DNA of 64,000 bases, from assembly GCA_029204225.1 (NCBI GenBank), contig CM055098.1, forward strand, positions 1,072,501-1,136,500, read 5' to 3'. The notes under the pieces are model-generated. The model did no database searches and had not been told where the DNA came from. It saw only the letters and a program-made list of their open reading frames with translations. Within the stretch, counting starts at the first letter, position 1; each line of letters opens with the position of its first letter. The stretch is from Diphasiastrum complanatum. Taxonomy: Eukaryota; Streptophyta; Lycopodiopsida; Lycopodiales; Lycopodiaceae. The translations under genes were made by a program, and so were the position numbers. Below are positions 1 to 11,767 of the stretch, one piece after another.

Positions 1-1510
1 ATCTTGCTAGACAAAATGTTCATGAGCAGTTCTGTTTGCGGTGCTTCCGGTTCAGGGTTCTTCATGATGATGTAACTGATCATTCATATTCGTACGTGAA
101 TTTTTTGGAGGCTGCAATGGTGAAGAATGAACTTCAGATGTTGCTTTAGCAGCTTCAAGCTCCTCTTCTTCTTGCAGATGTTTAATCCATTGTCTCAAAT
201 TTTGATATCTTCATTTTTCTGCATTAAGATTTGGATAGACTCAGAATGTTATTGGTATATCATTCAATGGTATAGAATCAGCAGGTACTGGATCCACTAC
301 TAGTTCTTTCTGCTCTGGTGACCACCATCAAGGGTGCACTTGATTTATTCTGAACTACTGGTCTTTGCTTGATTGTTATCAAATTTACAAGTGCTGTAGC
401 TGGTGGTGGCTTCGGTCTTGCTGGACAGTCTTTATAGCAATGCCCATAACCACAGTCACGACCAAATGGTACAAATTTCTCCTTATTTGAACATTCTGCA
501 ACTCTGTGATTTTCTCCACATGCAAAGCATCCAAGTGGTGCTCTGGTCCAATTTCTTGAGGCTTGTTGTTGAGCGGTAGCATAAATAGCATACTATTCTG
601 AAGATCCTCCTGAAGATCCACCTTCTTGATCAGTACCATAGTCCCATTGCTCAGCACTTATGTATGGTTATGGTTCCATCAAATTGGCAGGAGGAGCAGA
701 GTGCTTTGGTGGGGTAGGTAAAGCTAAACGTTATGGGTATCCAAGAGTAGATTGTCGAGGTCTAGTTGCTAGATTTCCTCCATACTATGGTTCTCGATAT
801 CCCATTTGGGCATACCGTTGCTGAATTATCTGAGGATTGAAGTTGCAAAAAGCAGTATCATGATCAGGTGAATCACACAGATGGCAAACACTGATTTCCA
901 TTCGTTTTTTCAATTGAGGACACTCGTTCACTATGTGATTTTCTATACAAATAGAAAACCAGACATTTTCCTTGGTAGGAAAAGTCTTTGCAAACTTCTC
1001 AGGTTCCTTGTTCGCTTGTCCATGGAGATTTTCCAATGCTTTGATCTTCTCATCAAATTGCGACTGCAACTTTTCCATCTATTTTTGCTGGTTCTTCCCA
1101 AGTTTCTCGAACTCATTGAGCATCATTTATGCAGTAGCGTTGGCATTCGTTGATGCAATAGTGGTGGATGTCGTAGTAGTCTGCCCTGCTGTATAAGGCA
1201 ACATATTGATATTCGGCTCATCATCGGAATCTTCATCATCCTCCCGAATTGCATCGCCCATATCATTTTGCAAGAGTGCATACTCATTATGGCATTTCAG
1301 CTCACGTCTGATCTGTTTAGGTAGACCTGACAAAAACCAATCATGGCATTTTTGTTAATCAGCTCAGGTTCGCACTCAGATCTGAGACGTTTCACCCATT
1401 CAATATAATCTCGAACCATTTCTCTCTTTCCCATTTTAATTTTACTTAAAAGTGAATGGCAGTAAATCCAATCACATGCATGTTGTTTGGTGGCTCCACA
1501 AGCTCCCATG
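1..1510 (-). pseudogene. Ty3/gypsy gag fragment (5' part of gag to gag-pro junction)
   Basis: Broken Gag of a plant gypsy element, read from 1510 down to 1. In order I see a capsid-like piece (about 1509-1297), an acidic stretch (DEDSDDE, about 1250-1210), a short coiled segment beginning MEKLQSQFDEKIKALENL (about 1078-1020), and then Cys-His knuckles: CHLCDSPDHDTAFC near 890-850 and a CX2CX4HX4C pair (CFACGENHRVAEC, then CGYGHCYKDCP) near 540-430. Gag packages the element RNA into cytoplasmic particles. Several frameshifts and stops separate the pieces, so it cannot make one protein. The double knuckle resembles the Gag at 51.2-52.3 kb, suggesting the same Tat-like lineage. The pieces beyond position 1 lie outside the window. 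Confidence 0.7.
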
Positions 1511-1539
1511 TGTTATTTGACATCAAGGCTTCAAATTCT

Positions 1540-3100
1540 TGGGTCATGCTTCAACCCACTCCTTGGATTGAAAAGCTTCTTGGACATCCTTAGGCTCTTC
1601 ATCTGATATAAAAAGTGCATGATAGGAAGTTTCACCTTCCACTTGTCTTCCTTCTTCATCATATGTGCGCCTCCTTGGCTCAGATCTTGCTCGTGTAGAT
1701 CTTCCGGGTGTGGTAGCTTGAATTTGCTCCTCCTCAAGCCTCGGCCTCACCTCTTTTTGAACAGCATCAAGATTGATGATTGATCTTGCATGAGTCTCCT
1801 TGATCTGTGCATCATCCAAGTTAAATTTCCGATCTTCATGGAAGATCACATCTCTACTAGCAATATTTTTGTCAGTAGAGGGCAAATAGTGGATGCATAT
1901 CCTACAAAAATTCCTTTTACTGCACTAGGATCTTCCTTTTTCCTAGTTTCTAGAGGCACATGCACAAAGCATACACAACCAAAAATCCTAAGATGATCTA
2001 CCTTAGGCTTTTTCTTATACAACATCTCAAATGGTGTCTTTCCTCCTATTGCAAGATTTGAAAGCCTATTACAAAGATAGTTTGCACATGCAACTGCCTC
2101 TCCCCAAAATTCTTTAGGCAGAGAAGCTTCTAGCCTAATGGATTTTGCACATTCACACAAAGTTCTATCTTTTCTCTCAGCAACTCCATTTTGCTGAGGA
2201 GTATATGAACAAGAAAACTCTCTTTGAATACCCTCTCTCTCACAAAAGTCTTTAAACTTACTGGAAGTGTACTCTCCTCCACTATCACTTCTTAAAGCTT
2301 TAACTTGAAAGGAAACCGCTTCTCTACATAAGCTTTGAAAGTAAGAAAAACATCATAAACCATGGCTTTTGAAGACAACATATAGATCCAAGAATATATT
2401 GTATAATCATCTACAAAAGAGACAAAGCAGTTGGCTCCTCCTTTGCTCTTAGTTGATGAGAAATGAACGTCAGAGTGTACAAGTTCAAATGGTTGCTTTG
2501 TCTTGATACTTGATATAGGAAAAGGCCTTCTGTGTGACTTTGCCAACACACAAGCTCCACAAGGTAGAAGCTCCTTTGACAGTGTCTTTGGTAGACCAAC
2601 AACTTTTTCTTCTTTGACCATAGATTGCATGGCTTTGAAATTGGGATGACCCAATCTCTTGTGCCACAGATCCTCCTGTAGAACCTTGGTCTCATAAGCA
2701 ATATCTGAAATGTTAGCACTCTCCCTAGAATCTAGTTTGTACAACTTGCCAATTCTAGATCCTCTAGCAATAACTTCATTTTCTCTTGAGATTATACACT
2801 TGTCAACTTGAAACTTGACATCCAATCCACTATCAAACAACTGTCCTACACTAATGAGATTCTTGGTCAGTCTAGGTACATATAGTACATCATGTAAGCA
2901 ATAAGATTTTCACGATGATGCATGCAATGGAATATTACCTATTTCTTCAATCCTACACGCTACATCATTAGCAGTATAGATTGATCTTTTTGCACCTAGA
3001 TATGGCATGAGATTAGTGAAAGAGTTCCTAGAACTAGACATATGGGGACTAGCCCCACTATCTATCCACCAGACTTCTTCATTCTGAAAAGGAAAAAATG
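1540..3100 (-). pseudogene. Ty1/copia fragment C1: protease and integrase
   Basis: Minus-strand copia pol fragment. Near 3060 the retropepsin motif WWIDSGAS is present. Near 2660 the GAG-pre-integrase box LWHKRLGHPN is followed by CGACVLAKSHRRPF. The integrase core runs over about 2500-2160 with the first catalytic Asp in LVHSDV and the segment RSDSGGEY/NGVAER split by frameshifts near 2290 and 2160. The C-terminal part includes RIFGCVCFVHVP and a variable Arg/Glu-rich linker ending about 1544. There is no gag, reverse transcriptase or LTR, so this is a piece of an element. Its 5' side abuts a different copia family at about 3100, apparently a recombined junction. Confidence 0.8.
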
Positions 3101-3462
3101 AAAACCGATTCTTCATCTCGGCTAAGCCATTAGATTGAGGACTGTAAGGAGTGATGAATTGTTGCTCAATGCCTTGACTTTGGTAGTACTTCTTAAACTC
3201 GATAGAGATATATTCTCCACCATTGTCTGACCTTAGAGCCTTGATCGTCCGTCCAGTCTCCTTTTCTGCATGCTCCTTGAAGATTCTGAAGCAGTTGAAG
3301 GCTTCTGATTTTTTTTTTTATAAAATACATCATAGTCCTTCTGGAAAATTCATTAATAAAAGCTATAAAATACTTTGCATCCTTCAGCAAAGGATTTTTC
3401 ATCGGGCCACAAATGTCTGAATGTACAATGTCTAACAATCCTCCAGCAATATGTTGATGTTT
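3100..3462 (-). pseudogene. Copia integrase fragment of family C2
   Basis: Minus-strand integrase piece with HQHIAGGLLDIVHSDICGP (first catalytic Asp), FINEFSRRTMMYFIKKK and, in a shifted frame, RSDNGGEYIS (second Asp) and GLAE. It closely matches the plus-strand element at 6760-7110. The homology ends in GLAE near 3105, where the C1 sequence begins. A run of T near 3310 marks a frameshift. No function is expected. Confidence 0.75.
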
Positions 3463-4019
3463 TGATGGTAATAAAATGAGATTGCGGCTAATATTAAACA
3501 AATAAGCAATAATGAACATGCCACAATAAAACCGATGAAAAGGAGGCAAGAGGAGGCCCGAGCACCTTCCCTCAAGCTATGCACCTTCCCAAAGGGAACA
3601 CAAATGAAATAGAATGATAATTCTCCAAAATAGAGAGCAAGATAGCTTAATCTCAAAAGTGTTATTTACAATGCAAATACATCTCTTTTTATGGCAAGGA
3701 GGGTCTTCCATAAGTGTCTACTAACTTATGGGACTAATATGTTCCTGGTCTTTCTAGAACTTCTAACTTAGAATTTAGAACTTCAATTTTCTTAACTTAG
3801 GACAACTTAAGATAAAATATTTCTAATCTTAAGTTTCCTAAGTCTAAGTTCTAAATCTAAGTTTAAGCTATTTTATTATTATTTAAGCTTCTACTCATGG
3901 ACTTACAAAACACATGCCATGGCTTGAAGTTTATTGACAGATACTCATACGTGGTCTTACAAAACACATGCCACGGAGTTTTATTATGTTTTTAATTTCT
4001 CTGTGTTAGCAAAGTTGCT
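3463..4019. other. AT-rich spacer without a gene
   Basis: No coding region is recognised. The sequence is AT-rich, with repeated CTTAG/CTAAG words around 3760-3870. The 18-base word CTTACAAAACACATGCCA occurs twice, at about 3902 and 3957, followed by T/CGG. This could be LTR or MITE debris, but I find no paired termini. Confidence 0.4.
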
Positions 4020-4285
4020 AACAAACGCTACTGCATAAATGATGCTCAATGAGTTCTAGAAACTTGGGAAGAACCAGCAAAAATAGATGGAAAAGTTGCA
4101 CTCGCAATTTAATGAGAAGATCAAAGCATTGGAAAATCTCCACGGACAATCGAACAAGGAACCTGAGAAGTTTGCAAAGACTTTTCCTACCAGGAAAAAT
4201 GTCCGGTGTTCTATTTGTACAGGAAATCACACAGTGAACGAGTGTCCTCAATTGGAAAAACGAATGGAAATCAGTGTAGGTTCTT
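4020..4285 (+). pseudogene. Second copy of gypsy gag segment, inverted relative to 880-1140
   Basis: The plus-strand segment MEKLHSQFNEKIKALENLHGQ, continuing through the knuckle CSICTGNHTVNEC to KRMEISV, matches the minus-strand Gag at about 1078-890 nearly base for base. It is therefore an inverted duplicate of part of the same Gag family. Reading stops just after KRMEISV, where homology is lost and T-rich DNA begins. It is a fragment and not a gene. Confidence 0.75.
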
Positions 4286-4748
4286 TTTTTGTATTTTTAG
4301 GGTTTTGATGATTTTTTGATTTTTTTTGCAATTTTTTTGATGTTTTTGGAAATTTGCTAGGAATTGATCTTCACCCTTCAAACTAAAGGTTCTATGAACA
4401 AAATCGAAGGTATCTGCAACTCGGCGAAGGTTTCCTGAAAGAGGGCAAAAAGTTATCAGCTCTGATTATGCTTTTTGCCTCTTTTTGACCAAATCTGACA
4501 GATTTGACCAATTTTTGTTATTTTTTCTGATATCTAAGATCCAAATGGATCTTAAGATTGGTGATCTAAATAGCTTTTTTTGTTTAACAATCAGATAAGA
4601 TCTCAAACAAGCAAATCCACACAAATCAGACAAAATCAATCCCAAACGAACCCTAAATGCAGATTTAACACTATTCATGCCACGACAAGATGCCTAATGC
4701 AAGCTAACCATCGAACAATCATGTTGTAGACTAAAAAATTGGCGTAGC
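4286..4748. other. T-rich gypsy leader-like sequence
   Basis: No gene seen. The DNA has T homopolymers (4285-4350) and repeated ATCTGACAGATTTGACC words. It lies on the 3' side (minus strand) of a primer-binding-like site, so it is probably the untranslated leader of the minus-strand gypsy element. Confidence 0.35.
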
Positions 4749-4766
4749 TCCCTGGCAATAGCACCA
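4749..4766 (-). other. Gypsy primer-binding-site-like sequence (tRNA-Asp type)
   Basis: On the minus strand the sequence TGGTGCTATTGCCAGGGA resembles the plant Tat/Athila primer site TGGCGCCGTTGCCGGGGA with a few transitions, as expected of an old methylated copy. It implies a minus-strand 5' LTR to its right and fits the minus-strand gag fragments on its left. Confidence 0.5.
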
Positions 4767-5007
4767 AAATTTTAGTGGGTTTCTTTCCTTGCCTAACCTG
4801 AAACCAAGATCTAGTCAATCTAGCATCAAAGAGACGAGATTAGTTGTCACGCGTAGGTTCGTTTCCATGGAAGCGATAGTATAGTTCAAATTTCAACATG
4901 AATGGAGGATCCAAATCTAACTCTAACATCCATTAACACTACAATCCATTAACACTACATCCATTAACCCTACATCCATTAACACTACGGTCCACAACAA
5001 AGATAGC

Positions 5008-5091
<84 letters not shown>

Positions 5092-5530
5092 ATAAAAAGT
5101 ATAATAACATACAATCCCAATAATAATCAGATCCAACAATTAGCAAAATCCAAAGAAAACATGAGAGATGGAGAAGGAAAGAAGAAGAGCAAGGACATTT
5201 ATCAAAATTTCTGAAGAGAACCAATCTGCTTTATTGAAATGACGCAATGAACATGAGTAGGAAATCGAATTGGTCCCTTTTTGTAATAGAGAGGAGGACC
5301 CTGGCCTCTGAATCCTATTGGTCCATTTTTGCCTCCCTAATTATTCAAATTTAAAAAAGTGTGGGAACCATCCAAAATTGGCGAGATGCCAAACTTTATT
5401 CAATAACTTGACATTTAGGCCCTGCGACATTAAAAGTCCCTCAAAAAAGGCCTAAAGTCCTTTTATTGACTTGTAACTAATCAAATAACTATGTGATCAT
5501 CGGGTTGGGCTTACACACGCAGGGTGCCAA
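4767..5530 (-). repeat. Candidate gypsy 5' LTR containing a CT microsatellite
   Basis: The segment lies just upstream, in minus-strand sense, of the primer-site-like sequence and contains no coding frame. It carries a short tandem array of 'taacactac(a/g)(a)tccat' near 4925-4995 and an 81-bp CT run. The opposite LTR is not in the window and the right boundary is a guess. Confidence 0.3.
5011..5091. repeat. (CT)n microsatellite
   Basis: About 40 uninterrupted CT dinucleotides with one TTT interruption near 5082. Open frames across it are artefacts of the repeat. Confidence 0.95.
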
Positions 5531-5579
5531 ATCCCTCTCACTTATTAACTAGGGTTAGGGTTGCCTTGGGATCCACAAA

Positions 5580-6400
5580 CCCTCTTACACCGAGGCCCAG
5601 ACATCGAAAGAAGTTTGGGACATCTTGAACACACTATACAAAGTGCGAGATATAGCTTTCAAGCTACATCTCAGGAAGAAATTTTACTCCCTCAAGATGG
5701 CGAATGGTGATTCCCTATAAAATCACATCAATCAATTCAAGAACCTACTAAGGCAAATGGTCGTTGTCGGATTTGTCATAGACGATCAAGATGCAATGAT
5801 GCAATTGCTTACAAGCTTGCCAAACTCATACGACAGCTGGGTGATGATCATCACGACACATCCATAACTGACTCTTTCGAGAGTCATTACTATGTTGTTG
5901 TAGGAAGACACACGGAGGAACGAAGTCTCAAGTTCTTCAGCTGATTTTCACGCTTTATACACCAACAAGAGCACGACTAAGTAGAAGAAGAAGAAAGGCT
6001 CGAAGCAATCAAAGCCAGACCAGAAACCAGCACAGCACAAAGAACAGTCGAATCCACCAACAAAGAAGAAGCTGTTCTGCAGATACTACAAGCAAAACAA
6101 CCACGAAATTCAAGACTACCGGATATTGCAAGCGAAGAACAATAGCAAGGGGCAGTCGAATCAAGTGGCAAATGCAGCTACAGAAGCTCCACATCCTATT
6201 CAAGAAGCGGATCATGATGTCTTCATGATCAGCCATTAAGGAACATCCGGCGACAATTCTTGGTTCCTATATTTCTGAGCCACTCAGCATATGACCAGTT
6301 TGATTGGATGTTTCGAGTCCTATAACCTTACAGTACCAAGAAATATGTTCACCTTGACAACAATAGCACATAAGCTATCAAAGGTGAAGGTACTGTAAGA
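5580..6400 (+). pseudogene. C2 gag and start of protease
   Basis: Degenerate copia Gag of the UBN2 type: SKEVWDILNTLY, LHLRKKFYSLKM, then LLTSLPNSYDSW, a Lys-rich linker and FCRYYKQNNHEIQDY, which is a decayed zinc knuckle. It runs into a protease-like segment (SWFLYF.ATQHMTS, about 6270-6300) in which the catalytic Asp-Ser-Gly has been lost. In-frame stops occur at about 5717, 5867, 5980, 6238 and 6277. The matching Gag at 43.4-44.4 kb has the same domain order. Confidence 0.7.
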
Positions 6401-6599
6401 TTAAGCTTTGCAAATGGTCAGTCTAAGCTACTTTCTCTACGAATCTGCTCTCTGTAAGCAGAATCACAGATCTAGGACATAGAGTAGAATTCAAATGTGA
6501 TCACTGCAAAGTAGTTGATAGGATAGGCAAGATCCTAGCACTCGGAAAGAGACATGAATACTTGTATAAATTAAGTCATTGCTTTTTAGCCTCTAGTCA

Positions 6600-7568
6600 G
6601 GCACTCAATACTTCTATTTTGGTCACTTGAATCATGCTGTTGTACAACAAATGTCTAGACAATCTATTGTTCTTGATCTCGACTATCCTCGTGATAAAGT
6701 CGAGTTACATGTTTGTCAAGACTGTCTACTTGGTAAACAGACTAGAAAACCATTCAAATCAAGCCATCAGCATATTGCTAGAGGATTGTTAGACAATGTA
6801 CATTCAGACATTTGTGGCTCGATGCAAAATCCTTTGCTGAAGGATACAAAGTATTTTATAGCTTTTATTGATGAATTTTTCAGAAGGACTATGGTGTACT
6901 TTATAAAGAAGAAATCAGAGGCCTTCAACGACTACAGAATCTTCAAGGAGCGTGCAAAAAAGGAGACTGGAAAGACGATCAAGGCCCTTAGGTCAGACAA
7001 TGGTGGAGAATACATCTCTATCGAGTTTAAGGAGTAATGCCAAAGCCAAGGCATTGAGCAACAATTCATCACTCCTTACAGTCATCAGTCTAATGGCTTA
7101 GCCGAGAGGAAGAATCGCATCCTAGTTGAATCAGCCAAATGTATACTAGCGCATGCATCGCTGCCCAAGAGATTCTGGGCCGAAGCTGTCTCCACTACAG
7201 CTTACGTCCAGAACAGATGTTCGACTAAGATCCTCTCAGGCAAGACACCCCATGAGGTGTGGACAGGCTCTAAGCCTTCTGTGAAAAACCTAAGAGTGTT
7301 TGGATGCGTTGCCTATGTGCAGATCCCAAAAGACACGGAGAAGAAATTGAATAGATGTTTGACCAAGGCCCTCTCAGACAAGACACCCCATGAGGTGTGG
7401 ACAGGCTCTGAGCCTTCTGTGAAGAACCTAAGAGTGTTTGGGTGCATTGCCTATGCGCAGATCCCAAAAGACACGAGAAAGAAATTGGACTTCCAAGGTC
7501 TCAAGACCATCCTAATTGGATATACTTCATCTGATAATACATACAACCTATATGATCTTGATACCTAG
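6600..7568 (+). pseudogene. C2 integrase
   Basis: The copia integrase would join element cDNA to the chromosome. Visible are the pre-integrase box (LNHAVVQQMSRQS, CQDCLLGKQTRKPF), HSDICG with the first catalytic Asp near 6805, RSDNGGEY with the second near 6997, and NGLAERKNR with the Glu near 7103. A TAA at 7035-7037 interrupts the core. The C-terminal part contains KNLRVFGC twice because of an in-frame 138-bp tandem duplication. The protein is dead as it stands. Confidence 0.85.
7215..7490 (+). repeat. 138-bp in-frame tandem duplication within C2 integrase
   Basis: The unit beginning AGATGTTCGACTAAG at 7215 recurs at 7353 as AGATGTTTGACCAAG. Both copies encode KTPHEVWTGS, KPSVKNLRVFGC and IPKDT with only a few substitutions. 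The period of 138 bases equals 46 codons, so the frame is kept. The other C2 copy (46.7-46.9 kb) has one unit, so the duplication arose in this copy. Confidence 0.85.
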
Positions 7569-7574
7569 CAAATA

Positions 7575-9045
7575 TTGTATAGCCAGGATACAGTCTTTGT
7601 CGAGAATCAGTTCGTCGACATCAAAGGCAAGGATATTGCTCCAAGAGAACCTTCATCACCTGCCATTGACATGATTGTCCAAGCTTCTGGCTCAGGCATG
7701 TCTATTGTCGACCCACTTCGTGACAACAAATCAGACGAAGACGTTGCTGCTACCCAGCAACAAGTCCCAAGAGTGGTTCATCAGTCGAATCCTTCCAAAA
7801 GATCAAGCCGAGTGCGCACACAGCCCACAAGGTATACTCTCGAGTCTGCATGTCTCTTGATACAAGAACCGACAACAATCGAAGAGGCACTCAGCCAACA
7901 AAGAATCATGTCTGTAAACTCCACAAAGCAGTTTACGGCTTGAAACAGTCTGCCAGAGCTTGGTTTTAGAGGATCAACACATTCCTCATCGAACAAGGAT
8001 TCAAACCAAGCACTGCTGATTGTGACGTCTATTCCAAGTCAGTGCAACAATCCTTCATTATCATGACCTTATACGTGGATGATACGTTGCTCTTCACCAA
8101 TACTAATTTGTTCAAGGATTTTAAGAAGATGTTGTTTTCAAAGTTCGACATGACTGATTTGGGCGAAGCTCACTTCTGTCTGAACATTCAGATCCACAGA
8201 GACAGAGCAAGACGATTGATTTACATCACTCAACAAAGGTATCTTCACAATGTTCTTAATAGATACAATCTAATGAATTGTAAATTAGCTCACTCACCGA
8301 TGGATCCAGGCCTGCATTTGTCAAATGACCGATGTCCCTAGACTAAGCAGGAAGAGGAGCAGATGACAGAGTATCCTTATCGATCGGTACTTGGATCTCT
8401 CATGTACGCAATGGTCTGTACAAGATCAGATATCTCTTTTGCAGTAAGCTCACTCAACCAATATATGGCTAATCCTAGCATTACCTATTGGAAGGCTCTC
8501 ATAGGAGTCATGAGGAATATTCGAGCTACCATGGACCAGTGCATCTGCTATGGAGATGTTAGCAACGACAATCTTCATCAGCTCAGTGAATATTCTGATG
8601 CAAGCTGGGGAGGAGATGTAGACAATCATAAGTCCACATCTGGATTTACATTATTCTTCAACGGCGGTCCTATCTCATGGAACAGTCGTAAGCAAACCTC
8701 TATCGCACTTTCTTCTACAGAAGCAGAATACATTGCTGCTTCTCAATCTATTAAAGAAACGTTTTGGTTGAGAAATTTACTGTCAGACATTAATTTGTAT
8801 CAGTATAACCCCACAATCTTATTCTGTGATAATTAGAGTGTTATTGCCTCATCGGCCAACCCTAGATTTCACTCTAGGAGTAAGCACATTAAAATCAGAT
8901 ATCACTACATCAGGGGCAAAGTTCTCAACAAGGAGGTGACCTTAACATACTGCATAATGCAAGACATGGTTCTAGATATATTCACGAAGGCATTAAATGC
9001 TAATGCACACAACAAATTTTGTGCATTGCTCAATCTGAAGATCAA
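7575..9045 (+). pseudogene. C2 reverse transcriptase (truncated) and RNase H
   Basis: After a linker rich in Ser and Pro (7575-7890) the frame jumps near 7900 from EEALSQ to the middle of the RT (HKAVYGLKQSARAW), so the first RT motifs are deleted. The catalytic box LYVDDTLLF is intact at about 8071-8097. RNase H follows with SDASWGG (Asp), SSTEAEYIA (Glu) and FCDN (Asp). Stops lie at 8339, 8834 and elsewhere. The copy at 45.8-48.4 kb retains the missing N-terminal RT segment. Confidence 0.85.
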
Positions 9046-9049
9046 CGCA

Positions 9050-9927
9050 TTCATGGCTTCTCTAATCTCCTTCATCTTAGGCATAGAAGTACTTAGAGGG
9101 TCTGATTTTATCTTTATAAGTCAAGTAAACTATGCTTAAAGTCTTTTGAAGAAGTTTAAGATGGAAGTATGCAAAAGTGTTGACACACCAATGGAGCAAG
9201 ATGTAAAAGTGCCAAATGAAGATGACGAAAGATCCTTCATGGACATCACTTTGTTTAGGCAACTTATAGGTTTCTTAATGTGGATCACTATAACTAGACC
9301 AGATCTTAGCTTTAGTGTATGTAGGTTGAGCCAATCCATGCAAAAGCCATTGAATATCCATTGGAAAAAGGCTAAGAGGATTCTAAGATACATCTTGGGT
9401 ACATTGGATTTTGGGATTCTATATAGAGGAGATGTGATTAACCTTCATGCATTTAGTGATTCAGATTTTGCAGGGGACAAGAGGGATAGGACATCAACAA
9501 GTGCCTATTCAACTTTCATAGGAGAAGGTGTGGTTTCATTTTAAAAAAGCAAGAAACTATATCTCTATCTTCAACCGAGGCCGAGTACAAAGCTTTGACA
9601 ACCACTACAAAGGAGGTACTTTGGATCAAGAGATTATTGGTGGAGCTAAAGATCATGGATTCAGAGGAGGCACCAATCATCTACAATGACAATATATCAG
9701 CCCAACGCCTTGCATCTAACCCAATCTGCCATGCAAGATCTAAGCACATTGAGATATGCCATCACTTTGTGAGAGAAATGGTGCAAGCCAAGGAGATTGC
9801 TTTGGAGCATGTTCCAAACAATGAATGTGTAGCTGATCTACTTACTAAACCACTTCAAAAGACACCTTTTATGAAGTTCAGATCATCACTTGGAGTGATT
9901 AGTAAAGCAATGATTGAACCAAGCTAG
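9050..9927 (+). pseudogene. Copia C3 3' pol fragment: RT C-terminus and RNase H
   Basis: A different copia family starts abruptly at about 9050 (ILGIEVLRGSD) inside the end of C2. It carries the RT connection segment (YRQLIGFLMW-type sequence, ITRPDLSFSV, HWKKAKRILRYILGT), then RNase H with FSDSDFAGDKRDRTST, SSTEAEYKALT and YNDNISAQ, ending in ADLLTKPLQKTPF and a stop at 9925. Two breaks are visible, a stop at 9136 and a frameshift or stop at 9542. No RT catalytic box or upstream domains are present. Confidence 0.85.
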
Positions 9928-10390
9928 ATAAAGGGATCTCCAAGATTCCAACCCTAACTTGGTATGGATGAAAGATCCACCAAAATTAGCATTAGGGATA
10001 GGTTTAGGGCTACTCATACCTGCCCAAAACTGTGATGGATCATGTATATATAGGTGATGATATCTCACCAAAGTCAATCAAGCAATTTCATGATTTTTCT
10101 CTCATATTGGTGCAATTGCTTCTATGTTCATAATTGTTTGAGTACTTGTGATTACTAATGATTATAGGATTGAATGTAGGTCTGGTGTACAGTACTCAGA
10201 CTGTGGGAGGCCATACTTTCACACGTGTAAAGCCTTTTTCAAGGATAGATTTTTGATGGATTTTGATGGTTCAACTTGTGCTAATCTTATGAAATCATAA
10301 TCTATTGTTTCCCTCATCATTTCAAGTGTTTTAGGATCCTTATTTGCTATAATTTTTACAAGTTTCAGACTCATAAAAACAGATACTTAG
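9928..10390 (+). other. 3' noncoding DNA of copia C3
   Basis: No gene. The segment follows the C3 stop codon and contains CACACGTGTAAAG near 10220, like the CACACGTG words in the LTRs at 18.0-18.5 and 58.5-59.4 kb. It probably holds the C3 3' untranslated region and perhaps an LTR start. It is cut at about 10390, where gypsy sequence begins. Confidence 0.4.
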
Positions 10391-10441
10391 TATTCATAAT
10401 AACCCGGTCTACATGACAAGAGATACGAGGACGAGGCGACA

Positions 10442-11671
10442 ATGGTAGATGGAGGATCGGGTGTCAATCTGATCTCCACTACTTTGTACGAAAAATGGGG
10501 ATTACGAGGATTGAAGCCAGCCAGATTTGCCATCAAGCTAGCAGATCAATCCTATGTGAAACCAAAAGGTGTAGTTGTTGATAATCACGTAAAGATAGCA
10601 GGCATGCAGTATGTGATTACTTTTGCGGTCATGGATATACCTGAATCTCCATTTGCATACCGTGTTTTATTGGGAAGACCATGGTTGAGGGCTGCGCAAG
10701 TAGTACACAGCTGGGGTACAGGGAAACTCACCTTCGAGAACAGAGAACAGGCTGTAAAGGTAGATCCAACCACATGGGCGGTGAAACCTATTGCACCCAA
10801 AGCTGATGACGGATCATCCACGACAGATAATACGATTGACCACCCAAGGCCAGCCAAGGGATGTCACTATCATTCAGAGACGGATATCATGAGATGGACG
10901 AATGCATTAGCAACTATTGACTGCCAGACATGTCAATCAGATCCAGAACCGAGTACATCCTCACCCAAATGTTACACCATGGACACACCAATCACATTTG
11001 GGGTGAATATGATAAACGTAGCATGGCTATCAGCGGAGCCGATTGAGAACCCAGTGGACGATGATCTAGTCCCTTGGCAACATGCTCTAACTTATAATAA
11101 GGAGATTGAGCTGACTGATGAACAAGTCCTACACCACATGGACCCAGATCGTTACAGAACCAAGAAGGTAGCAGCTCAACCACCACAAAGGTCTGCTATG
11201 GCGAAAGTCTCAAGGATCAAACCACCTAAGACACATGCGAATAAGAAGAATCAGTTGAAGCAATGCTACAACCAGGTGATCCGATGGAGTGACCTACCCG
11301 AAGAGGCAATAGCTATAGTAGACGTCGATATTCGCAACCATGAGGCAAATGTCACAGCAGTTCCAAAGAAAGATGAACCCACCAAAATGACAAAAAAAGA
11401 CAAAAAGAAGGTGTTGGATTTCTTGAAGTCAATCAATTTGGACTCAGATACAACGTCATCTTCTACACAGGTAACAAAAAATAAAAAAATGACCAATCGG
11501 GCCAAGATCAATATGCTGAAGGAGGAATCTCGACGAGCTCCAATTCACGAAATGCCTGATACTTTCAAGAATTATACATTGGACGACGTGGTAATCATGA
11601 TGCCGCAAGCCCAACAAGAACCTGATCAAAGTCAGGCACCAGCGGAACAAGTCTTCGAGGGACCTGCGTGA
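10442..11671 (+). pseudogene. G1 aspartic protease and linker
   Basis: Open frame of 409 codons. The retropepsin active site is MVDGGSGVNLI at residues 1-11, with Asp-Gly-Gly in place of the usual Asp-Thr/Ser-Gly, and the flap/hydrophobic partner is VLLGRPWLR at about residues 75-83. The protease cleaves the Gag-Pol polyprotein. The remaining roughly 300 residues form a polar, Lys- and Glu-rich linker with KKDKKKVLDFL near residue 320. The frame is continuous, but the ATG at 10442 lies inside the protease domain (the Asp is only the third residue), so the true start was upstream and is lost. Confidence 0.8.
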
Positions 11672-11767
11672 ACACAGCCGATGAATCTTGCGGAACCAGG
11701 AGAAGAAGAAAGGATAGTGCATGTGGGAGAGCAGTTAACACCCACGTAGTTCAAGAGACTACGATCC

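Larger units (their letters stand above)
5560..9045 (+). mobile_element. Ty1/copia element C2, copy 1 (LTRs not identified)
   Basis: Gag, protease, integrase, reverse transcriptase and RNase H follow in normal copia order on the plus strand, but with stops, frameshifts and an internal deletion near 7900 that removes the N-terminal half of the reverse transcriptase. The copy ends in the LNLKI tail of RNase H at about 9045, where another copia element (C3) begins. Related copies lie at 3.1-3.46, 43.4-44.4 and 45.8-48.4 kb. Confidence 0.8.

Noticed and set aside
4980-5095. Arg/Glu repeat protein on the minus strand near the CT run
   Set aside because: It is a microsatellite translation.
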